A stretch of DNA of 64,000 nucleotides from Magnaporthiopsis rhizophila (Eukaryota > Ascomycota > Sordariomycetes > Magnaporthales > Magnaporthaceae). Where the stretch lies: NCBI GenBank assembly GCA_003049465.1, contig PYSS01000106.1, forward strand, positions 62,001 to 126,000, given 5' to 3'. Made by a program: the position numbers and the translations under genes. Below are positions 1 through 12,272 of this stretch, in pieces (the stretch's first letter is position 1; every line of letters begins with the position of its first letter). The notes under the pieces are model-generated. The model had not been told where the DNA came from, made no database searches, and was given only the letters and a program-made list of their open reading frames with translations.

Positions 1-656
1 CTGTTGGCCCAGCCAAGGCAAAAAGTTACTGTTTCAATTGTCAACAAAACCGCCCATCCGTGTATCGGTGCTGTCAAGAATTAAAAATGTAATTGTTTTT
101 TTGGTATCAAATGCACCGCCTGCTCCCGCAAGACAATGAAGCCCCCAATGAAAAGCACCACCGCTTGCAATGTCCCACCTGCGCCAGCCGCACAGGTGGA
201 ATAGCCAACAAATAACCCAGATAAAAATAGTGTTCTCGAAAAGTGAGGGAAAAGAAGCAAACAAACTGGGCGATGGTGGTGACAAGGGTCATGTCAAATC
301 CAACCCAATCAGCAGACGCAAACAATGCTCAAGCGAGCAGCCACTTCATCTTCGCTTCCCATGGCCGCCTGCTCCCTCAGTCGCGCATTTCCCGCTCTCC
401 TGATGCTTCCTGATACGTACATTGATGTATCAATTATACAATGTCGACGGTCCCTCTGGTTCTTGACTCTCGGGCTATGTCGCAATGCCGTGTTTACGGT
501 TGCTCTCCAGGGGTAAAAAGGTCAATTACTAGGGCGATGCTGCGTCCGCCTGGCCGTCAAAAGATTGTTGTAGCCGTGGTCCTCTTAATTGGTACAGGTG
601 TTCAAGTCGTACGTTTTCCATTTGCTCTTTGTCGACCTCGTCGTGGCTCGTATTGT
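1..656. other. Intergenic, no supported gene
   Basis: Mixed-composition DNA downstream of the LRR gene. Only short overlapping reading frames are present on both strands, with no recognisable domain, no tRNA-like fold and no repeat. It probably holds the 3' untranslated region and terminator of the leucine-rich-repeat gene that ends at 657. Confidence 0.5.
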
Positions 657-3600
657 TTAGTCCATCTCGTCGTCGCTTGAGTGAGACACGCCGCTGTCTT
701 TATTGTTCTCCTTCCAGGCCGCCATCTCGGCCACGGGGATGCGTCCACGGAGGAACCGGAGCGTCGCCTCGGTGCCGCGCTCGAGCACGTTGTACCTCGG
801 CACCCGGAACCGGTTGCCCATGACGTCCAGCTTCTCGAGGCCCACGGCCGCGCCGTTGCTGCCCGTACTGCCCAGGAGGCCGATGCGCGGGTTCAGGTGC
901 GAAATGTCGTTGTTGGAAGCGTCCACCACCCGCAGGCCCGTGATGCTTTCGGGTTCGAGGTCCACCAGGTGATTGTTAGACACAAGGAGGACTGTCAGGT
1001 CCGGAAATGCGTCCCTGAGCTGTGTGCCGGGCGGCAGCGCCGAGATGCGGTTCGCGCTCACGTCCAGCTTCTGCAGGGCCGGGCTGACCAGGTTGCTCGT
1101 CAGCGGCACCAGGCTCGTGATGTGGTTCGAGCACAGGTTGAGCTCCCGCAGCGCCAGCAGCTCCAGCTTCATCCCGCTGCCTGCATCGCCCATGTACGAC
1201 TCGCCCGTGAGCTTGTTGTGCGCCAGCGACAGAGACGTCAGGGTCTCGGCAAAAAAGGACAGAGACTCCGGGATGATAGAGAAGAGGTTGTGGTGAAGCT
1301 GCACCTCGCGCACGCGGTGCTCCGACGCTGCGCGAGAGCAAAGCACAGGGTGGAGAGACGAGGATTCCGTCTTGGATCGGTCCAGAACACCGCCAGACTT
1401 GACCACCCAGCTTTCCTTAGACAGCGTGTGTGACCGAGAACGCGCCGGAGAGTGCGGAACCGACGTCGGAGGGGTGGCAAAGTCCTCGTCTGAGCAGCGG
1501 CTATCATCGAAATCATCGCCGGGCCTAAAGACCGACGATCTCGCAGGCGTCCTCTCCGGGCTGGCCGTGCGCATCTCTTTATGGTTGTCCCCACGCATGG
1601 GGAAAGCTGGCTCCTCAGGCAGCTCCCCCTCCTCCTCCTCAGTGGGCGCAAGACGAGAGGCCAGGATATCCTTGAGTTCTTCCGTCGAGATGGAGCAGAA
1701 CTTCTTGTCACGGAGAGGATTGCCGCTCAGTCTGATCATTGCCAGGTTATCCATGCGAGAAATCTCCGGTGGAATGACGCGTACGTCGTTGCTCGACAGG
1801 TCGACATGCCTCAGGCTAGTAAGGCTGATCAATCCTTCCGGGATAGCGCTGATGCTGTTTTCGTCCGCCGTGAGGGTCAGAAGGCTGGGGCACTTGCTGA
1901 GATCAGGAAGGGACTGCAGTCTGTTCATGGATACGCAAATCTGATGCAGGGACGGCATGGCAAGCACGCCAGTCCTCTCCGGAGACACCAGATGTGTCAA
2001 CTGATTCGACGACACGTCCAGGCTCTGGAGGTTCTCGAGAAACTCGACCGAGTCGTCAATGAGGACGCCGCTGAGCTTGTTCTTTCGAGCCAGGAGCTCG
2101 GTGAGCGGTAGTTGGGACAGGATCTTGAACGGCAAGGCCTCGAAGCTGTTCTCGCTCAGGTTCAGGATCCGAAGCTTTTTGAGCGCAACAATTCCTGCGG
2201 GGAGAGCTGAGATGTTGTTCCCATGCAGATCAAGAATCTCCAAGTTGGTCAGCTTGGAGAAGGAGGCGTCGAGGGGTCCATAGAAGAGATTGCCCCCGAG
2301 CTTGAGATCGCGGAGCGAGGGTATCTCGGAGATAAGCTCCGAGGATGGATTTGTGATTCGGTTGGAGGACTAAGCGCGACACATGTTAGCAAAAGTTACC
2401 GACAAGACGACTGGAGTGTTGGATTCAAGATTTGGAGCTCACCAGGTTCAAAGACGTCAGACATTGGAGACGCCTGAGCCCCGTGGGCAGAGAGATGAGC
2501 ATGTTTCCATGCAGGTCAAGCGTCTCCAGGCCGTAAAAGACGCCGCCGGATCCTTCCTCGTCGTCGTTAAAGTCGTGCGGGTCCCGGTCAGGGAATATCA
2601 CATCGTCGATCATCTCGATCTCATTGTCGGCGGCGACGAACCGGGTCAGATCCACGCTCTCAGCCCAGGAGCCGTCTTGGGTGCCGATCGAGGCCAGGTC
2701 GTAAATCTTGAGCACCTCGCGAGGTATCTCTCGCAGGCCGAGTGCCGCAAGATCCAGCCTACCGCTAGTGCGCGCCGTCCCGAATCGGGCCTCGAGCACT
2801 CTGGCCTTTGCCGTTTCGCTTCGGCGCTGACCAAAGGGTATGTCAACCAGACCGTACCGGTTGTCGGGAATTCCGAAAGCGGGGTCGGCCAGGCCAAAAT
2901 CGAAGGTGGTATCCGTTGGTATAAGTGGCGACTTGACAGGCTGTGATGATGGCCCGGTAGATGCCGACACACCACTCTCGTCATCCTCTTCTTCCTCCCT
3001 CTGCTGTTGCAGCTGCTGTTGCTGCTTGGCAGACTGCCTTCTCGCCGCCTTCGCCTTGGCGATCTGCTCCCGGAGTGCGGCCGACGATTTCCTAGACGCA
3101 GTCATCGACGCAGACTCGCTCGACTCGGCCGTGAGCACTGTGGATGTGGGCGAAGAGCTCGACTGGGTCGCATCGTCGCTCGACGTGTTGGACGACTTCT
3201 GGGAGACGAGAGACGACTTGCGCGCAGTAGGCGTTCCCGTAGCCGCCGGCTTCTCAGACACAGGCACCGAGGGCTTTTTGAACAGGCCGGTTACCGACTG
3301 GCGCTGTTTCAGCGGCCGGGCTGCCAGCGTTTTGGCCGCGGGTTTGCTGGTCTCGCCAAGAACAGACCGTTTCTCCGGACTCGGCGTTCTCGACTGTGCC
3401 GACGGTGGCAGCATCTTCGAGCCTGGCGTGGGAATTTTGCGGACCGAGGCCTTCAGTGCGTCACCGCCAGGGGCAGTAAGTCGAGGCTGCGACGATGAGG
3501 CGCGGAGCGTCCTGATCCCCGCCGATGTACCTTGCGTTGGTGTTCCCCTGATGGGCGCGAGCGGGGTTTTGAAGGCGCTTGAGGGCCTCGCAAGCATCGA

Positions 3601-4335
3601 CACATGATCCTGCCGGGAACTAGACGTTGGCCTACTAGGCCCCCTCGACGTTGATCGTGACTGTGCATCTTTCTGGTAGCTTGAGCCCGGCCGCGAACCA
3701 TGAGACCCGCGCGAGGCACGACTGCCAGGACGCGAGGGTGATGGTGGTATAGATCCGGAATCGAAGAAGGCCGACGCCTTCCCGCTGAGGGCGGGAGAAG
3801 ACGGCAACTGGGACAAGGTCTCAATGGTCCTCTCGGAGAGTGAAGGTCTCGATCCTGGTGTCTGTTCAGGCTCCCGTGTCTCGGCGGGAACATGAGCACT
3901 CCACGTATCTTGCCTCTCTTTTGCTGGTGTGATGGGGCTGTTGCTGAAGACCTCGGATGGACGCCTAGTAAGCGTCAACCTCCTCTTGAAAAGCACATCT
4001 GGTTGTTGGGTGGCCGAGGCCGGCGACTCGGCAGTAGGCTCTGCATTCGGAGCCGCCGAGGAGATCCGCCTGGAGTGGGACGCAGTTTGGAGTTTTGTCA
4101 GTTGCTGGGCAGGCCCCGGTGCCTGCTTACGGGCCCCCGAAGGTATCGAGCTGCCAAGTCTATCGCGGGAGGCGGCCGTACGGAGTTTGGGTAGGCGGAG
4201 CTCGCCGCCGCCCGTATTCAACTGTTCGCGGGAGGCAGACGGACGGACCGAGGGCGCGGTTGAGCGCGGCTGCGGTAGTCGCGAGGTGGGCCGCGGGAGG
4301 GCGCTCGGGATTTTAGACTGGCGTCTCTCCTCCAT
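657..4335 (-). CDS. Leucine-rich repeat protein, LRRC40-like
   Basis: Two exons, 4335..2443 and 2369..657, give about 1,201 residues. The intron (2442..2370, GTGAGC..TTAG) is phase 0 and rejoins one leucine-rich repeat exactly: SLNL is followed by SSNRIT. The start is the ATG at 4335; the reading frame continues upstream but shows nothing gene-like. Roughly the first 480 residues are disordered, rich in Ser, Pro and Arg, with an S-K-I-P motif at residues 7-10 and a Gln/Glu-rich coiled-coil stretch. Leucine-rich repeats follow in two blocks, separated by an acidic, Ser-rich insert. The C-terminus (NRFRVPR, then FLRGRIP) resembles the end of animal LRRC40. LRR proteins are binding scaffolds; the partner is unknown. 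The S-x-I-P motif can bind EB1-type microtubule plus-end proteins, so a cytoskeletal role is possible but inferred. The family is clear, the function is not. Confidence 0.85.
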
Positions 4336-6349
4336 CGCCGCAACGGGCAGGCCGCCCAACGGGCCGCAGGAGTGGGAGCCCTGATCGGGAACTAAAACGA
4401 AGGCTGCAGGGCGCTTGTCAGTGGTGATACATTTTCCGACGTGGGACGTGAGCGATGGGCAAGCTCGAGCACGCACAGATCAGACTACCGGGAGAGCTTG
4501 CGTGCCCTAGAGCAAAGCTCAGGCAACGACGCCCTGGGGAGTTTTCTTGCTCAGCAGACGAGCGGGTATGTAGGTGCCGAGTCTCTAGCGAGGGAGATCA
4601 TTCCCACTAGGAATTATTGGCGGTGGGATCAATGCGAGCTGGGAGACGGGATACGGGCGGTTTGATCAAAGAGAGTAGCTGGTGAAGAGCAGATGAAGAA
4701 GAAGCAGAAGAAGACAAACGACGAGGGCACTCCAAGCAACGAATTTTGGGTGGCCTTGTGGGCAGCACAAATTGAACGGCGGCACACTAAAGCAGCACAA
4801 CGGGATGAAGGCGCAGTGAGTGTTGTGCTTGTTTGTGTTCGTTGGGTTACTTTGGGTGTGTTGCGTTGCGTTGCCGGGGGGCCTTCTCGCGTTGAGTTTT
4901 ACCGCGCGCGTTAAGGCCCGGAAGCTGGAGCTCGCTCCAGCAAACGGGGAATCCCCTTCCAGACCAGGCCAAAATGAGCCACCAGCACCTGGCACCAGGG
5001 TGTTTGGATGCCTCATTCAACCCGTCTGATGGCATTCAATAGAGGGAGAGTAGCGGCATTGCTCGTCAACGCCCATCGCATCCATTCGGGTTCGGTATCT
5101 CCACCGATCTTTCTTTTTCTCCTGTCAGCTCTGCCAGTGGTATCAAATTTGTCCTGTTCTTCAGCGGGAAGCCGCGGATCGACCACGCTACTGCAGGATC
5201 CAGAAACGCCCTGGCAGGAACGCAGGAGCAGGGGTCTGCCCTGGCCCCACAGACGAAGGGAGAGGCGGGCAAAGAAAGGGGCGACAGGTGCGCAATTTCC
5301 AACAAGCCGGGCAGGCAGCTCCCATTGTGGAACACGCCATCAGGTCCCGCGAGATTTGGCGTGAAGCCCTGACAAACACCGCACGCGAACCAAAAGCTGC
5401 TGCCAAAGTGCTCCTGGGCTGCTCCCTGTCCCTGCCACTTGTGCCGTTGACTACAATAACGCAAGAACATGTCGACGTCGGCAGCGGTTCCGTGATGCCG
5501 ACATTGCCCAGAGGCGCCGTGCCATGCCCCTTGAGGCAAGCAAAAATAAATCCATCACGTGTGCTGCTGGGTGGTTGCAACCCCGGAGATCATCCCCAGC
5601 CCTGCGGCTGGCTGTGTGCTGGCTACAATTTTCACCCCGCATGTTTGGCACAAACTTGCTGTCAAAGCAGGCGGCAGTTATGCCTGCAGTTCATCTGTGC
5701 ACATAAGAACAAATAGTTCCACTCCCCGTGATCTGGGGAACCCTCGGATCGGATCGACGCGGCTTGGGCATTCCATCTTTTTATGCCGATGCCTCGTGCA
5801 TAAAAAAAAAAAAAAATGATGGCGCTATCTACCGATAAATTCAACCCTTTTTGATCTGAAACATCAACGCGCGACGAGTGCAACCCAACCAAGAAAACTT
5901 GTGCCTTGCCGATGCTACCACAAGATAACGAGACAAGTCCGCCTAATAGGGGAATTGCTTGAATCGTCCCGTGGTGATGCTCGTATCTACGCTCGGTACC
6001 AGTGGAGAACACAAGCCAGCTCTCTCTCACACATTGTGTTTTGATCTAGGTCAGCCTCCGCAGTCCGGGTTTCGCGACATTGTCCTGCCCGCGAAAGGGG
6101 CTTTGATTTCACCGCGTTCATTTCTTCTTAGTATAGCTCCTATCCTGTTTATATATATCCTGGTCTATTCAGCCCAATCTGCATATCGTCCTGTCCCAAA
6201 AAACTGACTGGGTAGGGAGCAGTGCATCCCGCTTTACATTTTGAAGAGTCTCCCGGCTTCGCCATATCGTATCGTACGGCAGACCATGAGAGAAAACAGC
6301 CCGTCTCCCCAGTCTGACAGTTCTAGGCCCATCAGTACGTTACAATTCT
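4336..6349. other. Intergenic, promoter side of the LRR gene
   Basis: About 2 kb without a supportable gene. It should contain the promoter and 5' leader of the LRR gene and the 3' region of the desaturase gene. There are small A-rich runs near 5800. Reading frames of up to about 157 codons overlap on both strands and show no domain or codon pattern that would support a gene. Confidence 0.45.
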
Positions 6350-8201
6350 TCACGAGGATGGAGTGCGAAACTTGCGCGCAATGTCCTCCTTGGTAAATTG
6401 GCGCGTGTGCTGCCGCAGCATCTCGGCCCGCTCCTCCATCGTCATGTGGATCTGGGCGCCCATGGGAACAAGCTTCTGTGCCATGTACATATAGTCCTTC
6501 TGCAGGCACTTGATGGTGATCATGTTGAAGTCGAGCCCGTGGAACACGAGCGCCCGCTCCCGTGCGTACGTTTCCTTTTCCTTGATGAACGACACCGGGT
6601 GCTGGCGCCAGTGCCTCAGCGGGTTCAGGTGGTGCGACGTATGGTACCCGTCGTTGAAGCAGTACCGATTACTCTTTTTGGTTTCCGTGTTAGCAATTGA
6701 TGTTCCACGAACCAGCATTACCCCGGGTTCGTGCATGTCGAGAGAAAATTAGGTACTCACAGGCACGTCAATGAGCGTGATGCTGGAACGATAGTCCGAA
6801 TCGGCGTCCTCCCAGTCCACAAACGCGTGCTGGCCCCAGTTGCCGGCCATGAAGGCGGCTCGCAGGAGCAGGAAGGGAAGGATGACGACCATGAACGCGG
6901 CCCGAGCGTTGACGAAGCGCCACAGGCAGTACATGGCGGCGTAGCTGCCCAGCTCCGAGAAGGCAGACTTGGCCGAGAGCTTGTACTTGCGCGTACGGAA
7001 GAAATAAAGCGGCAGGTCGAGCCAGATTAGAAAGTAGAAGCGGCCGACGTACTGGGCAAAGTGCCAGGGGTTGTCACGCTGGAAGTAGATGGTGGACGAC
7101 AGGTCGCCCGGTCCGTTGCCCTCCACGTGGTGGTGCTTGACGTGGTGGTAGAAGTACGAGTTCCACGTGTGGCCCATGAGCGGATCAAGGATGTAGGGGA
7201 AGGCGTGGTCGATCAGGCTGGGCCAGCCCTTGGCCAGGACTCCGCGCTGGTGAATGTGCTGGTGCATCATGAGGGTGTAAGTGGGCATGTAGAAGAGCTG
7301 CATCAGGAAGTGGATGACGGCGTGGGTCCAGGTGAAGCTCCAGAAGAGCCAGACGGCGCTGGGGATCGACGTGGTGAAGTAGATGATCAGGTGCGTGAGC
7401 ATCACCACGTCCGTCTTGTAGCGCACCACATTCTGCGCAACGCGGATGTAGGGGCGCAGGAGATAACACTCCACGAACGCGGGCAGCTTCAAGTCTTTGA
7501 GGTCGACCGAGACAAAGACCGTCGGCTCGAAATTCGGGTGCTTGGGGTCGCTCAGCGACTCGAGAGCCTCTTGAGCCAACTTGTGGCGGGCATCCTTATC
7601 CAAGACAACACCGTCTAGATTAGGTATTCATGGGGATGTGGTCAGAAGCTGTTTGGTCCAATAAACTCGAACCTGCGTTTACAAAGCGGCCAAGAGTTCC
7701 AGAAAAGAAAAAGCGCAGATCTGCAGGTGAGCACCACCAACCACCATCCGACATTTGCACGTGCGGCACGGGATATGCGGTTATGCGGTTCGGATGCTAC
7801 CCAGAAACCGAGGAGTGATTACAGCCAAGAACAAGAATGAACCTACCACGCTTTGGCAGTTGCTGCTTTGCCGAATGTCCAGCAGACGACGGAGAACTGC
7901 GGCGGCTGCGGCGGTCGGTGGAGACGTTGGCCCCGTGTGGCGTCGCACGGCCACTGGCAACAGCCTCCAGGTCGTCGCCGGCGAGCAGGGCCCCGCCGCT
8001 GCTGCCACTGCAGGCGGTGGCGGTGGTGTCGCCGGCACCGTCAACGGTCAGCGCCGAGCCGGACTGTGCAGCTGCAGCTCCCGGCACATCATCAGTGGCA
8101 GCGGTAGCTCTGGCTTCCCGAATGTCCCCAATCAGGTTCTCCAGAGCGATTATGTCAGTCCGAGGCAGATGGGGGTCGATGACGATGTCCGAGCCGTCCA
8201 T
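6350..8201 (-). CDS. Fatty acid desaturase-family membrane protein
   Basis: Three exons: 8201..7847, 7614..6761 and 6673..6350, about 510 residues. Intron 1 (7846..7615) is phase 1 and rejoins KR to DGVVLD; intron 2 (6760..6674, GTGAGT..AAAG, branch CTAAC) is phase 0. The first exon, about 118 residues, is low-complexity and probably cytosolic. The body has hydrophobic segments and the three histidine boxes of membrane desaturases and hydroxylases: HQHIH, HVKHH and HTSHH. These bind the di-iron centre that inserts double bonds or hydroxyls into acyl chains with electrons from cytochrome b5. The protein therefore most likely acts in the ER membrane on a lipid or sphingolipid substrate. The exact regiospecificity cannot be read from the sequence. 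The first exon is supported by the phase-perfect join and by its ATG; it remains the least certain part. Confidence 0.8.
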
Positions 8202-10298
8202 AATTGCTACTGCAGAGCCTCGGAATCACGTCCAGGCTGGCAAGACGGTGTGTGGGAGATGAGAACAAAAGGGAAAATAAAATGAGGAAAAGAAGAAAAA
8301 AAAGAAAAAAAAGACTAGCCGACTGGGCTTAGACTGCAAGACAACAGACGACTCCCGCCAGGCTCCATTCGACCATAGCTCTCTCTCCCATGAGATTGGA
8401 CGCACACACACCCCACCGCGACACGACCTCGCCAGTTTCTGGCGGGACCATCCAGTGAGCTGGTGCATTTTTCTCCATCATCCTTGCCACCACGTCTCGC
8501 CGGTGGAGATTGACAAAACTCTGGAGACTAGGGGGCCAGAGCGAGCACAGGAAGGAGAGAGGAGAGCACAAGGGTGGTACGCTAGTGGGAAACGAAACAC
8601 CAAAAAGCAAAAGACTCCAGGAAAGCACGGGCCCTGGCGGTCAACAGGAAATTGATGGGCGATCCCAACCCACGCGGCTGCCGGAACGGTGCCCGTTGGT
8701 CTAGGCCCACCTAGCCTCATTCTCAGGCGACCCTGACCCCTGGAGGACCCTGAGGTTGTCGCGCCTGAGATCGTGCATCCGTGCTCCCAAGTTTCCCCGC
8801 TGATGTCGAGTTTGAAGGCATGGTTGTCCGTACTTGATTGGACCCAAACCCTGGCCAATGTTGGGGACAGAGGAAAGCTGCGATTCGGTCTCCTTTTTAT
8901 TAAGCTTGAACTGTAGGTTGAGGAGGTCTGCCCATCTTTATTGTCGTCTTTCCTTGATCTGCTCGTCTCGGCATTCCTGCGATGGCGGGTGGGACGGGAC
9001 ATTCAGGGGAAATGCAACCCTGGAAATGAGCCGCGAAAACGACTGGTGACGACGGTTGCACGTGCCGATCCGTGTTCGCAAACTCCCGAGGGCTGTGCTC
9101 TGCGGATTAATTATCTATAGGTCGGCATTTGACGGTCAACGGGCCGTTGGCGCTGGGCTGTGGAACACTTCAGAAGCTGCCTAGGCGGGCTGCCGATGCG
9201 GACTGCCCATTTTTGATAGAATTCTCCGCTCCTCGATTTCCATCCCGACCCGGCGGTTCTGGGAAACAGCGCTTTCACCAGCGTCGGGATGCTGATGCGG
9301 GCAGACTCTCTACTTTATCTTAAATGGCTACCTAGCACCCATATGAATGCCATCATTCCCACGCGCCCTTGCCCGCCACTGCACTGGGCTACAAATGAAT
9401 ACCACCGAGGCCAGGTGGGATATCCGTTGGTATTCCAGGATCTAAGTTCCGCCATCCCGCGACATATAAGTTGGTGTAGATAATTAGGACTCCAGAAATA
9501 AATCAGACTATCGCGTTCAGGGTGGCCTAAGGGTAGCTGCCATGTGGGTGACACAACATCGACGCCATCGGTGTTCGGAGCTTAAGGGCGCCGACTTTGC
9601 ATCAAGCCAAGACACGAAGCTGCAGGAATCTGCCTGGCAGTACGTGGCCAGCACACAACTGCGCTTCTTGGCGTCAGCCATCTCCTCGCTCGAGGATGCA
9701 ATGTGGCACATGTGAAAATACGAACAATATCAAATCAGAGGAGCCTGGCCGAAAGGACGTGATGATGGCGGCCTAGAGCAAAGGGTCAGAGAAGGACCCT
9801 ATGTCAGATGCCTGTGCGGCGCCACCCCCAGGGCACCCCGCATCGACGTCAATGTCCTGTCTGAGCACAGACGGTATGAGGCGGCCTGACAGCCCGTCCG
9901 CCAGCGACAATCACCAACCATCAAGGCTTGGATAAGACCGTCTGATATTCGGTGACCGAGAAAACGAGTGGCTCAGGCGGAGCTGACGTTTCTGCCTTTC
10001 CCGATTCCCATTTTCTGGGTCGATCGTCAAAGCAAACAACCCAGTGGCCAGCCAACTGTCTAGGGGTGTCGGGCTATCCCCAATGTCAGGTCCGGAGCAC
10101 ACTTATACTACCAAATCCCTTTCTCACCTGTCCTACCAACCCCCCAGGTTTTTTTTTTCTCTCCCCAACACGCGTGATATGGAAAGGGATTACTGTTTAC
10201 AGTAATCCCCATACTTGAATCCTTCCATCGGACTCAACAGTCCAAGGTGTACTACTGCTTTTCTCTTCACATTTCCTTGGCAACGGGTACAACCAAAG
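8202..10298. other. Intergenic region between divergent genes
   Basis: About 2.1 kb separating the divergently transcribed desaturase and cytochrome b561 genes, so it should hold both promoters. There are A/G-rich tracts near 8280-8315 and a T run at 10148-10157. The reading frames present overlap on both strands and show no family signature. I see no RNA gene. Confidence 0.45.
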
Positions 10299-11369
10299 AT
10301 GGCATCCCAAGCCAGGATACTACAGGCCGCGGCCTGTCTATCCCTTGGTAAGCTCATCTCTCCCCACGACTTACTCGCCCTGCCGTCGGGTTGCCACTTC
10401 GGACTCTCTCAAGTTTAGCTGACGAAGCACTTCGGCCCAAACCAAACAGTTGCGCCAGCAATAGCCGCGCCACAATGGTGGAACGGCAACAACCCCAACA
10501 ACGGCGGCAGCGGCGGCTTCGGTAATGGGGGCTTCGGCAACGGAAACGGCAACGGCTTCGGCAACTCCAACGGCGGGTTCGGGCCGGATGGCAACGGCTT
10601 CCCCAATGGCTTCGGCAACGGCAACAGCTTCCTGGGCTTCGACATCAACCAAGCTATGTACCGCCGCTCCGTCCACGGCATCCTGGCCTCGCTGGCGTTT
10701 GTCATCCTCTTCCCCATCGGCTCTATCCTCATGCGGATCGTTCCCGGCCGCCTCGCCCTGTTCGCCCACGCGGGCACGCAGGTGGTCGCAGTCATCATAT
10801 ACGTGGCCGCTGCGGGCCTGGGCATCCACCTGGTCTCGACGATCCGGTTACCGTTTGGGGACGGCTCGCTGGTGAGTAAACCCAACTGTCTGATTCTGTG
10901 TTTCTTCCAGTCGCGAAAAAGAGAAAGAAAGGAAAAGAAAAGAAAAAAATACTGATGATGCATCAAACAGCTCAACGAGCCCTCGATCAACTTCCACCCC
11001 ATCATCGGCCTGGTCCTGCTCGTCATGGTGGTGGTCCAGCCGGTGCTGGGCTACCTGCACCACGCGGCCTTCAAGAAGCTCGGGCGCCGGCAGGCGTGGT
11101 CGCACCTGCACCTGTGGAACGGCCGGCTCGCCATCACGATGGGCATCATCAACGGCGGGCTGGGGCTCATGGTCTCGCGCGCGCCCACGCGCCTGATCAC
11201 GGCTTACATCGCCGTGTCGGCCGTCATGTGGGTGCTCTGGTTCTGCGCCGCCGTGTTCGGCGAGTGCCGCCGCGCCATGGCCGCCCGCAAGGAGAGCAGG
11301 CAGCGCCGCAAGGAGGTCCGCCGCCGCGAGAGGGCGAACAAGACGTCGGTGCGGTCGGCTTCTAGCTGA
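10299..11369 (+). CDS. Secretory-pathway cytochrome b561 membrane protein
   Basis: Three exons: 10299..10347, 10450..10871 and 10971..11369, 289 residues. Intron 1 (phase 1, branch CTGAC about 27 nt before the acceptor) splits the signal peptide; intron 2 is phase 0. The mature N-terminus after AIAA is a Gly/Asn/Phe-rich linker of about 50 residues with repeats such as GFGNGNGNGFG. Next come five or so hydrophobic helices with the four histidines expected to hold two b-type haems (SVHG, FAHAG, NFHP, HLHLW). A basic cytosolic tail ends the protein. Cytochrome b561 proteins pass electrons across membranes from ascorbate-like donors to ferric iron or to enzymes outside. Many fungal relatives carry a DOMON or cellobiose dehydrogenase-type haem domain; here that place is taken by the short glycine-rich linker. 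Redox partner unknown. Confidence 0.85.
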
Positions 11370-12272
11370 TGATTCCGTGCTACCCGCTGGCAAGTGACCT
11401 GCATATTGCTGTACCGGGATGGCCCAGACTAGGTTGGTTATTTGATGGTATTTGATCGGATGGCGGAGGGTGGGTCGCACATGGGCCTCGGCAGGGAGGG
11501 AATGACTGTGTGGGCCAGCCATATGGCGCCTGGAGTTTTTGATTGTGGAAAGTACCTTATTCACTACCATTGAGCTTGGCTGATGTTGTACTTACGAGAT
11601 CGGAAGGACACAAGATTATTATGTAGGCAGATTGCTTAGCTTGAACTTATCTCCGATAGCTTGGTTAGACCTTCGTCGACATGTTACACGGTCCCTTCGA
11701 CTTCTCACCGTTGACTGAGAGCAAAACCGGGACAGGGACAGAAGAGAATGAAGCCAGAGCCCGGCTCGAGCCATCCCACAAAGAAGGAGTTGAGTCTTTG
11801 TTTCCAATCCAAGGATATCCACCTTCCTTTCTTGCATCGCCTTCCATGTCTGTTGACCCCATGTCAGCGCCCTAGGCTCGATCTGTTTGGTGGGGTGTGT
11901 CAATGGCGGGGCTTGGCTAGTGAGGGGTTCTTAAGCTGCCCTTCGGCCAGGCCGACCTGCTTCGAGTGAGTCCCGTCGCATGGAACGCGAAATTTTTCGC
12001 GACAGCGGGGGAGCGATGCTGCCTGCTGGGTGGACCTGAGGTCTGCTAGTAAATAAAAACAAGAAAAAAAAAAGAAAAAGAAAAAAAGCCAGAGAGAAAA
12101 ATAACAAGAAGAAAAAAACTAGAGCAAAATTACTTTCTGACGTTTCTCCTGAACCTATACCGATACCTATCTATTACTGTCCTGGCTATCACCATCCTCC
12201 CATTCGCTCGTCCTTTTCGATCACTTATTCCCATCACGCGCATCGCTCCAACAACCTCTGAAGAACGCAAAC
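11370..12272. other. Intergenic region with purine-rich tract
   Basis: Holds the 3' region of the b561 gene and the promoter of the phosphoribosyltransferase gene. A purine-rich tract of A and G runs from about 12050 to 12119, followed by a CT-rich leader up to the ATG at 12273. Such leaders are common upstream of highly expressed fungal housekeeping genes. No further gene is supported. Confidence 0.5.

Noticed and set aside
681..1433. 250-codon frame on the plus strand
   Set aside because: It lies opposite the LRR gene exon and has the His/Arg/Val-rich make-up typical of the complement of a GC-rich coding region; it is a shadow frame.
5288..5716. 142-codon frame in the large intergenic region
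   Set aside because: No family signature, overlapping frames of similar length on the other strand, and no splice or start context favouring it.
8478..9002. 174-codon minus-strand frame starting MSRPTRHRRN
   Set aside because: Low-complexity and without a recognisable domain; it overlaps several other frames in a probable promoter region.
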